From positions 1,122,910-1,186,909 of the forward strand of contig OZ020491.1 in the NCBI GenBank assembly GCA_963971405.1: a stretch of DNA of 64,000 bases. The letters run 5' to 3'. The notes beneath the pieces are model-generated. The model had not been told where the DNA came from and searched no databases. It worked only from the letters and a program-made list of their open reading frames with translations. The DNA is from Psococerastis gibbosa (lineage: Eukaryota > Arthropoda > Insecta > Psocodea > Psocidae). Position numbers and translations under genes: made by a program. The first letter of the stretch is position 1. Each line of letters starts with the position of its first letter. Below, one piece after another: positions 1 through 12,330 of this stretch.

Positions 1-2912
1 GTGGCCTTGGCAAGGTCTTGTGGGATGAATGTTTGATGAGCCCCGTGTCTCTTGACGCGAGTGGGGCGTAGTGAGTCGAATTTCCTTCGAAGTGAGATGA
101 GAGTGTCCGCCGGACTCTGATTTGAAGGAGGAGTTGTCAGCATCTGTCCTGGTAGTTTTAATGGTTCACCATAGACCAGATCTGCTGGAGAAGCTTGAAG
201 ATCTTTCTTAAGAGTGGCGCGCATGCCCAGTAAAACTAGCGGAAGGGCTTCCGTCCATTTGTCATTGGCATGACACATAATGGAGGCTTTGAGTGAGCGG
301 TGCATACGCTCTACCATGCCGTTGGATGCAGGGTGGTAACTGGTAGTCCGTGCATGGTGAAATCCGCATAATCGGGCCAGGTCAGCAAACAAATGGCTCT
401 CAAACTGTCGGCCGCGATCTGTAGTAATTGTCTCCGGGCACCCAAACCGGCTGATCCAGCAGGAAATGAGGGTTCTGGCGACGTTTTCGGCGGTGATGTT
501 CACCATAGGAGCGGCTTCCGGCCATCGCGTGAAACGGTCAACGAGTGTTAACAAATACGTGTAGCCTTCCGACGGTGGTAATGGGCCTACAATGTCGAGG
601 TGTATGTGCTGAAACCGTCGGTCAGGCTGAGTAAAGGTTCCAATCGCAGTGAGGGTGTGTCGATGTATCTTGGACAATTGACAGTTTACACACAGACGAG
701 CCCAAGCGCGGCAATCCTTACGGATAGAAGGCCATATGTAGCGTTGGGCAACCAGGTTAGCAGACGCTGCTATTCCTGGGTGATGTAGGCTGTGTAGGTG
801 CTCGAAAAGTTGTCGACGTAATGGTTTGGGCACAAATGGGCGTTGTATGTCTTGACTAGAATCGCACGTAAGGACTGAATCAGAGCCCGGAATGGGAACA
901 TCAACGAGGATGAGGGACGTCTTTCTACTGGACCGAAGCTCTTTGAGTTCTCTGTCGTCTTTCTGAGCAGAAGAAAGTTGCTCAGGAGATACGGGAGTAG
1001 AGATTGCTTCGATTCTTGAGAATGCATCAGCGGCCAAGTTGTCCTGCCCAGCGATGTATTGGATGTCCGTGGTGAATTGAGAGACGAATTCCATTTGCCG
1101 CATTTGGCGAGGTGAGCAACTTGTTTTTGGATTCTGAAAAGCGTGCGTCAACGGTTTGTGATCGGTATACACGACAAAAGCGCGCGCTTCTAGCAGGTAA
1201 CGGAAATGACGAATGGCGTCGTGTACCGCAAGCAATTCGCGATCGTAGGCGGACCATGTTCGTTGGTTTTCTTTAAGTTTCTGCGAGAAGAATGCCAATG
1301 GCTGCCAATGATCGTTGATCCGTTGTTGGACTGTAGCTCCGATACTGGTGTCTGATGCATCTGTGACTAGTGCAATCGGAGCCGTATGATCTGGATGCGC
1401 GAGTAGGGTGATGCGTGCCAGACTGTGTTTGCATGAGCTGAAAGCTTCGGTTAGCTTTGTTGTCCATGGTATCGTAGCGTTCCCTTTTACCTTGTCTCCA
1501 GATAACAACGTGTTGAGTGGTGCTTGTTCGTTGGCTGCATTTGGTAGGAACCGGCGGTAGTAGTTAATCATGCCAAGGAAACGGCGTAGATCTTTGAATG
1601 TCTTCGGAAGAGGGTATTCAGTGAGTGCCTTTACCCTGTCTGGTAGGGCTTGTGTGCCTTCTGCTGACACGAGGTAACCAAGAAAGCTGATTGACCCAAC
1701 GCCGAGGGTACACTTGCTAGGATTAATGACTAGGCCATATTCTCGGAATCGTTGGAAGAGTTGACGTAGGTGTGATTCGTGCTCCTGCTTATCACTCGAT
1801 GCAACCAGTACGTCGTCGATGTATGAATATGCCCACGGGAGGTCGCGTAGGATGTTATCCATGAAGCGTTGGAAGGTTTGAGCAGCATTGCGAAGACCAA
1901 ATGTCATGAATGGGAATTCGAAAAGGCCGAACGGAGTATTTATTGCTGTCTTTGGAATGTCACCATTGGAAACTGGTATCTGGGTGAATGCTTTGACCAG
2001 GTCTATTTTGCTGAATACGGTTTTTCCTCGCAATTCTGCACTGAAATCTGCGATGTGGCGGACTGGGTACGCGTCAGGAATTGTTCGAGCATTGAGCCGT
2101 CTGTAGTCCCCGCATGGGCGCCATGAATGGTCGCTTTTAGGTACTAGGTGTAATGGTGAGGCCCATGGGCTGTCGGACGGACGACATACGCCGGTCTGGA
2201 TCATGTCGTTGAACTCCTTTTTGGCGATAATAAACTTGTCCGGGGCCAACCGGCGTGGGCGAGCGGAGACGGGAGGTCCGTCTGTCGTTCTAATGTAGTG
2301 GACCGTGGAGTGTTTGACCTGGTCTGTGGGTTGTCTCGGCCGCGTGAGGTCGCTAAACTCCTCAATTATTACTTTTAGACTGGCCGGGGTACTGTGCGGT
2401 ATTGTTAAGGTAGAAACGCTAGGTTGCTTGGAGGGGCTTTGACACAGGTTCGCCTTGCGATGCGTTGTCCCGTCGATCAGCTTTGAGTTCTGGAGATCCA
2501 CCAGCAAATTAGAGGCTGCGAGAAAGTCTGCACCGATGATGGGTTGCGTGACATCGGCAATGATGAAATTCCAACGGAAACTGCGTCGTAATCCCAGGTC
2601 CAGTTGTTGAGCTGTTGTTCCGTACGTATTGATGATTGTGCCATTGGCGGCAGTCAGCTCGAGTTGAGTACGACGGAGCGGTAGGTTGAGACGGGCACGT
2701 GGAAAAACGCAGATGTCGGACCCTGTGTCAATGAGATAACGTATCTTGGTGCAAGGGTCCGTGATAAGAAGGCGATGTGAGGTTTTAAGCAGGTGTGTAG
2801 TGGCGCAGGCAGGCCCTGCCTTTACTGGCTGCGATCGTCGTTTTTCGGAAATCTGCATGGCTGCTGGCACTTTCTGGCCTTCCTCCCATAGGTTTGGTGG
2901 TAAAAACACCAA
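1..2912 (-). CDS. pol: Pol of left Gypsy copy, partial at window edge
   Basis: Mirror of the pol gene at 42357-45620, with protease, reverse transcriptase, RNase H and most of integrase present. It overlaps the 3' end of gag, as is usual where the family reads through from gag to pol. The C-terminal end of integrase and the 3' LTR lie beyond position 1. Treated as a fossil, with no further reading attempted. Confidence 0.85.
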   Translation of the reverse strand, partial: MVFLPPNLWEEGQKVPAAMQISEKRRSQPVKAGPACATTHLLKTSHRLLITDPCTKIRYLIDTGSDICVFPRARLNLPLRRTQLELTAANGTIINTYGTTAQQLDLGLRRSFRWNFIIADVTQPIIGADFLAASNLLVDLQNSKLIDGTTHRKANLCQSPSKQPSVSTLTIPHSTPASLKVIIEEFSDLTRPRQPTDQVKHSTVHYIRTTDGPPVSARPRRLAPDKFIIAKKEFNDMIQTGVCRPSDSPWASPLHLVPKSDHSWRPCGDYRRLNARTIPDAYPVRHIADFSAELRGKTVFSKIDLVKAFTQIPVSNGDIPKTAINTPFGLFEFPFMTFGLRNAAQTFQRFMDNILRDLPWAYSYIDDVLVASSDKQEHESHLRQLFQRFREYGLVINPSKCTLGVGSISFLGYLVSAEGTQALPDRVKALTEYPLPKTFKDLRRFLGMINYYRRFLPNAANEQAPLNTLLSGDKVKGNATIPWTTKLTEAFSSCKHSLARITLLAHPDHTAPIALVTDASDTSIGATVQQRINDHWQPLAFFSQKLKENQRTWSAYDRELLAVHDAIRHFRYLLEARAFVVYTDHKPLTHAFQNPKTSCSPRQMRQMEFVSQFTTDIQYIAGQDNLAADAFSRIEAISTPVSPEQLSSAQKDDRELKELRSSRKTSLILVDVPIPGSDSVLTCDSSQDIQRPFVPKPLRRQLFEHLHSLHHPGIAASANLVAQRYIWPSIRKDCRAWARLCVNCQLSKIHRHTLTAIGTFTQPDRRFQHIHLDIVGPLPPSEGYTYLLTLVDRFTRWPEAAPMVNITAENVARTLISCWISRFGCPETITTDRGRQFESHLFADLARLCGFHHARTTSYHPASNGMVERMHRSLKASIMCHANDKWTEALPLVLLGMRATLKKDLQASPADLVYGEPLKLPGQMLTTPPSNQSPADTLISLRRKFDSLRPTRVKRHGAHQTFIPQDLAKA

Positions 2913-3682
2913 GTTGGGTCTTGTTTAGGCGCTGGTGAACGGAACTGGCGCTGGAACCGTGGCTGTGTGGCACGTTGTCCGTATCTGTCGGCGAACTGTG
3001 CCTGTAGAGCCGCGACGTTCTCTGTTAACGTCTTCAATAGGTCCACAGGGGCCATTGTGCACTCAAGAATCCGGTCACGTGTTGCTGAATTGATGGTGGC
3101 CATCTTGTCGGCGAGGTTCGCGACGTCACCTAGTGACAGGTGATCATGACCGATGATTGCCAATTGTATAGCGTGCGGGAGGCGAGACGTCCAAATGGTG
3201 CGTAAAACCGAGTCTGATATGGCTTTCTCTGCGAGGGCCCGCAGTCTCCGGAGAAAAGAGCTGGGAGTTCTGTCCCCTATGTCTTCCGACATTAGTAGCT
3301 GAATGCGACTGCTTGCTGGAAGACTCATTCGTTGGATTAACTGCGTTTTTAGCTCAGTGTATGGGTTTACTGGTACTGGGGCAGCTAACAAATCTGAGCT
3401 CTCGCTGAGGGTACTTTGGTCGAGCGCTGAAAGGACGTGGTAATATTTCGTCGTTTCCATTGTGACCCCAGCAAGTGCGAACTGAGCCTCCGCTTGAGTG
3501 AACCACAGTGCCGGTGACAGGTTGGCCGACTGTGTCCAGAAGGGTGGAAGCTTGACCGAGACTGCCATCGTACTAGCAGGGCCTGTCATCTTGGTTGTAG
3601 CCGTGGGTGTCGGTGTTGTGGCTGTAGCAGTTGTAGCTGTAGCGGTCGTAGCTGCAGCGGTTGTGGCTGTGGTCTGCGGCAT
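2822..3682 (-). CDS. gag: Gag of left Gypsy copy
   Basis: Fossil retroelement gene of 286 codons. The N-terminus is a Thr/Ala-rich repeat of short tandem units, followed by a capsid-like helical region and a C-terminal zinc finger of the form C-x2-H-x9-C-x3-C, the CHCC type typical of CsRn1 elements. It is nearly identical to the Gag of the right copy (41542-42447), which has a longer Thr/Ala repeat. It would form the particle shell of the element. Confidence 0.88.
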   Translation of the reverse strand: MPQTTATTAAATTATATTATATTPTPTATTKMTGPASTMAVSVKLPPFWTQSANLSPALWFTQAEAQFALAGVTMETTKYYHVLSALDQSTLSESSDLLAAPVPVNPYTELKTQLIQRMSLPASSRIQLLMSEDIGDRTPSSFLRRLRALAEKAISDSVLRTIWTSRLPHAIQLAIIGHDHLSLGDVANLADKMATINSATRDRILECTMAPVDLLKTLTENVAALQAQFADRYGQRATQPRFQRQFRSPAPKQDPTWCFYHQTYGRKARKCQQPCRFPKNDDRSQ

Positions 3683-4046
3683 CTTGCAGGTTGTGGCTGT
3701 GCTGCTGCGGTGAATGTAGCTGCTTCGGGGTGGTTTCCACCGCCTATGGCCGGATGAGACGTTCTGGAGGCTGGAACTGGAACTGGAACGGGCTGGAACT
3801 GGCTGGAAGCTGGAACTGGCTGGAACTGGAACTGGCTGGAAGCTGGAACTGGAACTGGCTGGAACTGGAGCTGGCTGGAACTGGAGCTGGCTGGAACTGG
3901 AACTGGCTGGAACTGGAGCTGGCTGGAACTGGAGCTGGCTGGAACTGGCTGGAACTGGAATTGGCTGGAACTGGAATTGGCTGGAACTGGAATTGGCTGG
4001 AACTGGAATCTGGAAGGCTGCTTGTTCCGTTGTCGAGGGTCACCAA

Positions 4047-4433
4047 TGTAGCTTGTCGAAGGACGATGCAATTGAATAGGCAGTGTAGACTTGAATTGGT
4101 TTGTATTGCAGTGCTTCGACTCAAGTTAGAGTAATTTAACACACAGTGGTTACAATATGAGCTGTGAGACGAGAACGATACATGCTTACAATTAATATTG
4201 AATTTGATCCAGCCTGCTTCCATATAGAAAAACCAACTCTGTGTCCACAGCTAAAGGAGCTGATGAGACACAGAGGGTAGATTAAAGATATTATTGAATA
4301 AGAGAAATAAATACGTAAAAGGAAGATTGAGGAATATTGAATTATCTGAATGTGAACAGCGCCATCTACCGGGAAAAAGGTGAAGCTGGAAGCAGACTGG
4401 TTATTACACATGTGGGACTAAGTGGTCCCCACA
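4047..4433 (-). repeat. 5' LTR of left Gypsy copy (387 bp)
   Basis: Begins TGTGGGGACC and ends AAGCTACA in element orientation, matching both LTRs of the right copy apart from rare single-base differences. It is followed by the tRNA-Trp-type primer site. Confidence 0.92.
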
Positions 4434-5965
4434 GGCTCATAGCTCATAGGCAGTATATTATTATATTATTACTATGATGACGTGGAAAACTCAATCGGTA
4501 GTTCAAATAGAACTCAAAAAGCAAATAAGCTCGATATGATTTCATTTCCACTCTGGGCTAATATATCCAATTTAATAATATTTAAATGGAGTCCCATGTG
4601 GTAAAGTGGGAAATAAGCTAAAATGAAACTTTGGAAGTGGGAGAATCATTATAGCAATTCAGTAGCCTTACGTTTTAAGTATAACATCTGTCATCTTCAT
4701 TATGTCATATGTTTTACCGTCACTGGTATAGCCTACCTTTAATAATTTATTGTCAAACAATAGAAAAAAAAAATACCGAAATATTTGTTGTGGCATGCGT
4801 ATTTCTCGTACCTGCTATGTAAGAGCTTATACTGCCGTATATACTGTAAGTAAGATTTATTTCAGGTTCTATTTATTTGTATATATTGAATATTAAAATG
4901 TTATGTAGGCTTAATATGTTTTAGGGAGATTTATCTACCTATTGAGATGGCGACCAATGTTCGGCAACTTTCCAAAAATATCATCACAACTTTTCATTTC
5001 ATGACCCCCTGAGCCTAAAACCACCCTCCGTCCAAAATGTTATATAGGCTACAGTATACATAATATGTACTGTATATGTATGTTTAGGAAACACTCTAAC
5101 TTCCGAAAATATTATCTGACTTTGATGAAACTTGGCACAAAAATTGATCATACAAGTGTCTTGATGGATTTCGTTAACCAGCTACAGTAGATCCACTGTT
5201 AAGTTACAAGATGGTGGCCGATTAAAACCTCATATAATTCATATCTCAGTTAATATTGGTCGCAAAGGAATGAACTGAAATCTGACAGTAACTCGTATTA
5301 TTATCTACGATAATGGTTATCAACACTTTTTACGACAAATCAACGATTTCAAGATGACGTCCATTCAAAGTAAAAGTAAGTTAATTATTTAATAAGTAAA
5401 AGTTCGTAGTCGTCATTGTTTGGAACACAAGAGTGTTTATGTTGTGGTCGGGAAAATAATGAAGTACTTTTAATTTTTTATTGCATACATAGCGTACAGT
5501 AGGTAGCGTAGAAGAAAAGCAGGGTCTGCAGAATCTCACTACTCTTGATCGGCCAGAGCCGAAAGGGATTTTTTATTGCATACCGTAATAAAACCATATT
5601 TCGACAGTTTTTTGTAGTTATTGAAAATCCTACCATCTGCATGACAGGATTAAGGCAGGCTCGGAAAGCGATTAGGATAGGTACACATTATAGTCAAGAG
5701 AGGGTCATACTAGCAGCATAATATGATTAAAATAGCATCGCGAGTCGCTCATAATTGAAGACCCTATCGTAACGAAGCATAACCCTGATGGGACCCCCCC
5801 AGAAGCGATACGCAATTTATGGATGCTCTCTAAAATGAAAACCTGATATATCCCAAGTATATTCCCGGTATGGAGTTATGAAACATTATAAGAAGGCAAC
5901 ATTACGGGCATGTTTTGGCTTAGGATTAGACTGCCATGATCCAAAATCGTGCGACAGCCCTTGTT
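4434..5965. other. AT-rich intergenic DNA, no gene seen
   Basis: No convincing open frame, RNA gene or recognisable element. A stretch near 5090-5300 (around the words AAACTTGGCAC) looks like old dispersed repeat, but I cannot name it. Confidence 0.5.
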
Positions 5966-6330
5966 TTAAAAAAAAATGTAAGAAGAGAGGGCAGTGTCGC
6001 CACCTGGTGGTTGAGATGAGAAGCTCGGCGTTGCAATGACCAAAATTTGCATAAACAGCGATGTGTTGTCCGTATTCGATTTATTGTAAGAAAAGAGACT
6101 TGTCCGGCGATGCAACGCCCGATATTTCAATTTTGGCGATGTATTTGTCAGCGAGGTAATGACCGGCGATGCAGTGACCGAAATTTGCATAAAGGCGATG
6201 CCTTGTCCATGTTAGGTTTACTGTAAGAAAAGAGATTTGTCTGGCGATGCTCTGTCACGCGAGGAAGTGCCCGGCGATATACTGTCCAGCGATGTAATGC
6301 CCGGCGAGGTAATGTCACAGTCTCTCTGTT
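5966..6330 (+). repeat. Degenerate minisatellite, about 15-bp unit GGCGATGYAATGCCC
   Basis: Many imperfect copies of a unit like GGCGATGTAATGACC are strung together. They are interspersed with a longer higher-order segment that contains AAATTTGCATAAA and TTTATTGTAAGAAAAGAGA and occurs twice (about 6040-6100 and 6185-6240). The short frames across it are by-products of the repeat. No flanking transposon ends were recognised. Confidence 0.7.
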
Positions 6331-7320
6331 GTTATAGCTCGGCATGCCCAAGTCTTCTATTACGTATTCCTCATGTGATCATTTTTGGTTTGTTAACCCT
6401 TAGCTCCTGGCAATGGGCAATATAAGAGGACTTGCGTAGTGTCGAGCACCAGTTGTATTCCGGAAAATCATGTCACAAAGGTATTTCGAAGTTGTCTCGT
6501 TTTATAGAGTTGCTACTTTCTTTTGGTGGCATAGGTAGGTTAACTCATTGGGGAATATGGGGGGGGGGGGGGTCCCGTCAGTCCCTCATGCTATTCTGAT
6601 CATAATTATCTTTGAGTAAGTATATTGATTGATTGTGTTTTATGCCTGAAAAGGTGCGCGTTGAGGAAGATTCTCAAGTCAGTTTTGATTTATTGTCGTT
6701 CACTATGGCAGATGAAGATAATAAAGATGGTGGACTTGATCCTAACGGCATTCAGGCTACTTCCCAAGGTGGTTCGGGTAATGTGGGTAAGGCGCTCAGT
6801 AGCGGCGCCCAGATGGGAAGTGTTGTAATGGACCAATTTCGTATTTGGCTCCAACGGGAGATGGCGAAGGACGCTGCGTCAGCCTTGCATTCCACCCCAC
6901 AAGGGAATGGCTCAGGTGCCAAAACAACCGATGATTTAACTAAATGGTCACTCGTGTATGATGTCTATTGTACTGTTCCTGTCTAACATTGTACTTAGGC
7001 TATATTTGATTTTTTTTTTGTTTCTGATTGCCTAACTGTTTCATGCATTAGCTTATTGCTTTGCAGTTGTTGTTTTTTAGACTTGGTTTTCCCATGTTTT
7101 CTTTTTATTGTACCTGTATGGTACTTCGCTTTGTTTTTTGGTGTTGCTTGTTCGGGAGGTTGTTACTTTTCTTGTTTTGTTTGGGTCATGGTGTGACCTT
7201 TTGGAGGTGGGGGACCCTGTGACGCTCTTATGCGCCACTTGGTTGTTTTCCTCCTTCATTTGGTCATAGCATGATCCAAATATGTTAAAACAAAGTTAAG
7301 TAACGACTTTCCGAGCATAG
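6331..7320. other. Unassigned segment with one short open frame and a G13-type run
   Basis: Contains a poly-G run near 6560 and a 117-codon frame at 6633-6986 (plus), rich in Gly, Ser, Asp and Gln, with no domain I recognise and no neighbouring gene to support it. Downstream a purine-rich GGAGGTGGGGGA precedes TGTGACGC at about 7217, which resembles the edge of an LTR, but no matching second LTR was found. Nothing here is firm. Confidence 0.3.
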
Positions 7321-7337
7321 TTGGGCTCAGCGGGAGT

Positions 7338-7427
7338 GAGATCGGTCTACAGCCAAGCTAAGCATAGAAAAACCGATCCAACTTAGTTTCTTATCGGTTT
7401 TCCTGCTGAAAGCTGTAGACCGGTCTC
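7338..7427. repeat. Imperfect inverted repeat (hairpin)
   Basis: The 16-base arm GAGATCGGTCTACAGC (7338-7353) pairs with GCTGTAGACCGGTCTC (7412-7427) with one mismatch. A second inner pair, GAAAAACCGAT (7367-7377) with ATCGGTTTTC (7393-7402), lies inside it. Together they could fold into a two-tier hairpin. It may be a small MITE or a structured part of a retroelement end; no coding sequence overlaps it. Confidence 0.65.
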
Positions 7428-8014
7428 GCATCGGCTTAGGCATCACTTGCGAACCGCCAAGCTTAGAGAAAGGTGAAACAATTGCTGTGACATATCTATC
7501 ATCTTTGTGTTATGTGGAAAATGAGTGAGTACTGTGAATAAACTCAATAGATATGTGAGTTAGAAAAGGAAGCGGCTAGAGGGACGGAGGGGGATGCCTC
7601 TCTCTCCTCCTCCCCTCATTTATGATTGAATTCCCAAAGAGTTACCCCCCCCCCCCCCCAAGAAAAGAATGCCGACCTTGTAAGTTCATTAGCTGCCTAC
7701 CGCAGTATATTCATCAATTGCCTGCCTCTCCTCTGAAGGCAATGGAAGTGCTTGCTTATCTACTTATTTTCTACTGTACAACTTCCTGTCCTGTTCATCG
7801 AATGACCTTAATAATCACAGCGGTCCAAAGAGACTATATGTATTAATGATATAGTGTATACATGCAGTGTAATAAATAATAACTAAGAAGTAAATGCGTT
7901 TTTCCTTAGCAGTAAGTCCTGAATCCACTGAAAGATGTTGAAGCAGATCAGCTGTTTACACAGGCCAATAGTGGAAATGTAAGGTCGAGCATTCTGAGCA
8001 AGGTGAGACGAGCG
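7428..8014. other. Unassigned segment, no gene seen
   Basis: Holds a poly-C run near 7648 and a short direct similarity (AAGCAGATCAGCT...CTGGCCTTAC, 7940-8035) to sequence at 57155-57225. That similarity may mark an old dispersed repeat. No open frame of note. Confidence 0.35.
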
Positions 8015-8727
8015 AAGATGCTGGCCTTACAAGGCTTATAAACCAACTACCCACTCCATACATTTTGGCCGTGGACGCAAACTCGCATTCTCCCATATGG
8101 GACAACACAAGGATCAGTTCAGACATGCGAGGCAAAACAATTGAGAACCTGATACAAAACAATGCAATTAATATATCTTCTAAATAATGGAATACATACA
8201 CATCAAAGTGCTACATGGCTTACGACCTCTGCCATAGACATAGAACTTTCTGCCACCCACTATTAGGTCCTCACCTCAGTCCTCACATGGACTGTTATAC
8301 CCGACCGACACGGCTCGGGCCACAACCCCATTGCCATACAATATACCTACCAATGCAAGGCAGCAACCCATCTTTGCCTAAATGGGCCCTACACCGAGCT
8401 AATTGGCCATTATATCAATCAATTGTTCGTTCCCCAACAGCTGACTACAGCAACATAGACCAGGCCGTAAATGAGTTTACTAATATAATTATCGATGCGG
8501 CACCAATAGCAGTAGGGAAAACGAACCCGCGAGGTAGACGCCAAGTTCCCTGGTGGACACAAGCCTGCGCAGACGAAGTTAAAAAACGCCTTTACCTATA
8601 TAGACAATTTAAACAAGCGCCCAGTACTCATAATGCAATAGAGCTTAATAGAGACAAGAGGCCATCGCGCGACGTACACTTAAAGAAGCAAAATCTAATG
8701 GATGGAAAAATTTTATTTCCACCCTAA
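8015..8727 (+). pseudogene. Endonuclease C-terminal half of I-clade LINE
   Basis: Around 8065-8165 one frame reads AVDANSHSPIWDNT, the endonuclease motif (G)D-x-N-A/S-H, followed by RGKTIENLIQNN, a standard continuation in insect LINEs. From 8215 another frame carries the linker with VPWWTQACADEVKKR, the usual bridge to the reverse transcriptase. At least one frame change separates the two parts and a stop follows at 8727. The N-terminal catalytic part is absent. Confidence 0.75.
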
Positions 8728-8999
8728 ATTCCACCACGACCACCAAAGATGTATGGGACGCAATTAGGCGTATCAGAGGGCGAAAACCAACCACAATTTT
8801 TTCACTCCAAAAAAATGGCCAAATTTATCATACCGATACAAACATTTCGACTTGTTTGGCCGCACATTTTACAGAAATATGTAGCAATGACGAAATTAAT
8901 TTACTTGCAAGATGCCAAAAAGACAATCTTGAAAACCAAGTTATGCCAATGGACGGGGGGAAAACGAACCCTATAATGCTATATTCACGAAAAGCGAAC

Positions 9000-10319
9000 T
9001 AGATCATGCACTGAATAAATGCCGCAATAATTCCCCAGGCCCCGACACCATACCATATTCCTTTGTACAAAATTTGCCACCGTCAATAAAACTTCACCTA
9101 TTACATCTGTATAACCACATTCGGACCAGTCATGTCTTCCCTACAGTATGGCGCCATGCAATCATAGCTCCTATCTTGAAGCATGGAAAAGAAAAAGACC
9201 TGCCTTCATCATATAGACCTATCTCTCTCAAAATACTCTGTGCAAAATTTTGGAGCGAATGGTCAATAATCGCCTTTCGTGGACCATAGAAAAATTATCA
9301 CTGCTTGCACCATACCAATGTGGGAATCGTAAAGGTTTTTCACCTATAGACAATCTAGTTAGAGTTACAACCTATATCCAAGATGCATTTATACAAAATC
9401 AACACGGCCAATAGGCATTTTTTTTGATATACACAGGGCTTGCGACAAAACATGGCGCAGCGTCATTCTGCATACAATCACAAAAACATGGGCTATGCGC
9501 GGACATCTACCAAAATTCGTGTCAAATTTCTTAACTGATAGAACAATATCGGTACGTTGTGGCAACACTGTATCACAAGTTTACAACTTAGACAACGGCG
9601 CGGTCCAAGGTTCTGTCCTCAGTGGGGCATTATTTTCCGCAGCCATTAATTCTATAGCAGCATATCTACCCCATGACGTACTGTCCAGTCTTTTCGTCGA
9701 CGATCTGTGCATTATGTACAAGGGAAAAGCGATCCCAGAAATAGAAAGAAAGCTAAACCAAATTTTACGCAGTCTAGAACAATGGTCAACTAATACAGGA
9801 TTTGAGTTTTCAGCTGAAAAAACAAAAGTTGTCCACTTCTGCCGGAAACGAAACTGCCGAATAGAACCTATCCTTACGCTGTATAACGTAAGGCTTCCTG
9901 TAGTAGAGCTCCTACGATTTTTAGGTGTCATACTGGATAAAAAATTAACATGGCAACAGCAAATTCTTAACCTGCGCCTCGAAGCCATTCGTGCCATACA
10001 ATTACTGCAGATTGTGAGCCACCACCATTGGGGAGCTGATAGAGCCACCCTTCTCAAACTATACAGAGCTCTTATAAGATCCAAACTTGATTACGGGGCT
10101 GTCGTTTACAGCTCCGCATCTAATACATTGTTAAAATGCCTAGACCCTGTCGCAAACACAGCCCTGAGAATAGTCACAGGAGCCTTCCGCTCTACACCGA
10201 TTCGGAGCCTAACGGTGGAAGCTAATGAACCCCCACTTAATTTACGCCGATCTCGTATTCTCCTTAACTACTATGCACTATTCTTTTTAATCCATCGCAC
10301 CCAACATATTCTACCGTAG
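9000..10319 (+). pseudogene. Reverse transcriptase of I-clade LINE
   Basis: Finger motifs begin with SPGPDTIPYSF-like codons near 9040 and YRPISL at about 9220. After frame changes the longest open part (9495-10319, 274 codons) carries AVQGSVLSGALFSAAIN (motif B region) and LFVDDLCIMY, in which FVDD replaces the common F/YADD. The thumb region with FLGVILDKKLTW follows. In LINEs this enzyme copies element RNA at a nicked target. Breaks near 9290, 9410 and 10319 make this copy non-coding. Confidence 0.82.
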
Positions 10320-10345
10320 TATCTTTTGACCAAGCAATTCATAGA

Positions 10346-11412
10346 TTGTATAGACAAAGGTTAAGATCCTCAAAACCCATTGCTTACAGGATCCAAACAA
10401 CACTGATAGAACTTGGACTGCTCCTTCCTATTCCACCCCAAACAATTTTACGAACACATTCTGCCCCATGGCTAGCACCCCCTATTAGCTGTAATACACA
10501 ATTAAATGATGTTTCGAAATCACAAGTACCGACTCTTCTTCATCTAGTAAAATACAGAGAGCTCATAGACCAGTATTCCGAGTATACACACTTCTACACT
10601 GATGGCTCAAAATCACCAACTCACACAGGCGCAGCATTTCATTCAACAACAATCAGCAACACTAATCACATCTACCCACTTTTACCATACTGTTCCAACT
10701 TCACAGCAGAGCTTTATGCAATAATAAAATGCCTACTATATATCCAAAACAATACTAGACCATAAAAAATGCAGTTATTTTTTCAGACAGCCTAAGTGCC
10801 CTCCAAGCAATGAAAAATCTATATCCAAACACTTCCCTCATAGCCCAAGTACACAATATTATTACAGATCTCCAAAGTAACAAAAAAGTCAAACTCAAGT
10901 TTGCATGGATACCAGCCCACTGTGGAATACCCGGCAACGAAACAGCCGATCAACTAGCAAAAGATGCGTGTGCCATGATTTCAGCTCCATTCCCTACAGC
11001 AACAAATTACGACTATAAAAATCAAATCCGATCACACATTACCAAGTTATGGCAAGAAAACTGGGCCGATCCAGCAAAAGGTTTAACAAAACTTTTTTAT
11101 GTTAAGCCACGGATAGGAGGCTGGACCACAGCAACCTGAAACATCAGACACGAGGAAGTTGTCATGGCTCGGCTACGTCTGGGCCACACACGGCTCACAC
11201 ATGGCTTTCTGATGGCGGGAGAAACCCCGTCATTATGCCACTGTGGTGCAGAAAACACAGTTGCCCACATCCTTGTCGAATGCCAGAACCTCACCCGCTA
11301 CAGAACCTGGCCCCCACAATAAACATCCCTCTCAACCCTACTACGTGACGACGAAACCGCTACCCGAACTATCCTCTCATTTTTGACTACAACTAATCTC
11401 ATCAACCTCCTA
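10346..11412 (+). pseudogene. RNase H and terminal Cys/His knuckle of I-clade LINE
   Basis: The frame at 10346-10765 has HFYTDGSK, the first catalytic Asp region of RNase H, and NFTAELYAI with the catalytic Glu. After a frame break, 10810-11139 has FAWIPAHCGIPGNETAD with the His and Asp of the C-terminal motif. The frame from about 11160 to 11325 ends with CHCGAENTVAHILVEC, a C-x-C-x7-H-x4-C knuckle. The enzyme would remove RNA from the RNA/DNA hybrid during reverse transcription. Two frame breaks are visible. Confidence 0.8.
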
Positions 11413-11765
11413 TAATATCCATTATTATATTATATTATTATTATATTATCACATTAATGAACCTAACCTACCGTACTTAACCATTTAATTTTTTAATATA
11501 CCTGAGCGTGTGTGGCCTAAACGGCATTGCGCAAAAAAAAAAAAAAAATTGTAAGGTCCCTAGACATATAGTTCCTAACTACAATTAAATATTATGCTCC
11601 CTACTAACTTATTTATATTTCCTATTTTATTGTTTGGATTTCCTATTAACTATTATTATAAATAGTATTAACAATAACAGTTGTTCTGGAGCCATCACGG
11701 GCCACGGCCTATCGGGTCCACAGTATTTTTTGTATCTTAAATGTACATATAGTATAATTATAATA

Positions 11766-11768
<3 letters not shown>

Positions 11769-11797
<29 letters not shown>
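11769..11797 (+). repeat. GATT microsatellite, LINE 3' tail
   Basis: About seven tandem GATT units directly follow the AT-rich 3' UTR of the I-clade LINE. Short tandem tails are a known 3' end of this group. Confidence 0.75.
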
Positions 11798-12195
11798 TGA
11801 AAGCACACGGTATACCTAAACTACCTATCCTGCTAAGACCTTCATTTCATGACATACCTAAGCTAAACGCAGGTTGCAATGTTTTTATTATTTATATTGC
11901 ACTGTGTATTTTATTTTATCTTAGTATTAGTATTAGTTGGTTCTGGGCGGTTTGGTGATGGTATATTATATGGTTTTATAGTTTGATTTTTACTTCCTTT
12001 TTTGTGCATGTTAGTTGTATTCATGCTTGATTAGGTTTTTATTTTATATTTTTATTTATATTATTTATTTATTTATTTATAAGAGTTTTGGCCATAAGTA
12101 GCGGCGCTTTGAACGATTTCACCGCCCAAGGTGTATGCAGTTTGTGTATTGTGTTGTATTATTGTATTTATTTTTTTCTGCTTTACACATACTTT
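11798..12195. other. AT-rich segment abutting the 28S fragment, possible R2 3' end
   Basis: No gene. It ends exactly where 28S sequence downstream of the R2 site begins (TAACCAAATG at 12196). By position it could be the 3' UTR of another R2 copy, but I found no clear similarity to the other R2 3' UTRs. Confidence 0.35.
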
Positions 12196-12198
12196 TAA

Positions 12199-12253
<55 letters not shown>

Positions 12254-12330
12254 ACCGTCCCTATCTACTATCTAGCGAAACCACTGCCAAGGGAACGGGC
12301 GTGGAAAAATCAGCGGGGAAAGAAGACCCT
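12196..12330 (+). rRNA. 28S rRNA gene fragment, downstream of R2 site
   Basis: Starts TAACCAAATGCCTCGTC, the 28S sequence just 3' of the R2 insertion point, and runs to GAAAGAAGACCCT, then breaks off where intact 28S would continue GTTGAGCTTGAC. It is a non-functional fragment of about 135 bp. Confidence 0.93.

Larger units (their letters stand above)
1..4433 (-). mobile_element. Ty3/Gypsy LTR retrotransposon, CsRn1 clade (left copy, cut by window edge)
   Basis: Reads right to left: 5' LTR, leader with a GGAACT-type minisatellite, gag, then pol running off position 1. It is the mirror image of the copy at 40649-46018 and is nearly identical to it over the shared part. CsRn1 assignment rests on the Gag zinc finger of CHCC type and on a primer site matching the 3' end of tRNA-Trp (TGGTGACCC), both known marks of that clade. 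I noticed no break in gag; pol cannot be judged fully because its end lies outside the window. The leader minisatellite and the gag repeat are shorter than in the right copy. Likely a recent insertion. Confidence 0.9.
8015..11797 (+). mobile_element. I-clade non-LTR retrotransposon (LINE), 5' truncated and decayed
   Basis: Carries in order the end of an APE-type endonuclease, a reverse transcriptase, an RNase H domain and a C-terminal Cys/His knuckle, followed by a 3' UTR and a GATT-repeat tail. RNase H after the reverse transcriptase together with the terminal knuckle fits the I group. The 5' UTR, first ORF and N-terminal endonuclease are missing. Several frameshifts and stops split the frame, so it is an inactive copy. 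Confidence 0.82.

Noticed and set aside
3661-4134. Trp/Leu/Glu-rich frame of 157 codons, and the Gln/Pro/Ser-rich frames on the other strand
   Set aside because: All are readings of the CCAGTTCCAG minisatellite in the Gypsy leader; the mirror frames at 40949-41683 are the same artefact.
7217-7560. Possible solo LTR (purine tract followed by TGTGACGC)
   Set aside because: No matching second LTR, no target duplication and no clear end, so there is not enough to call an element.
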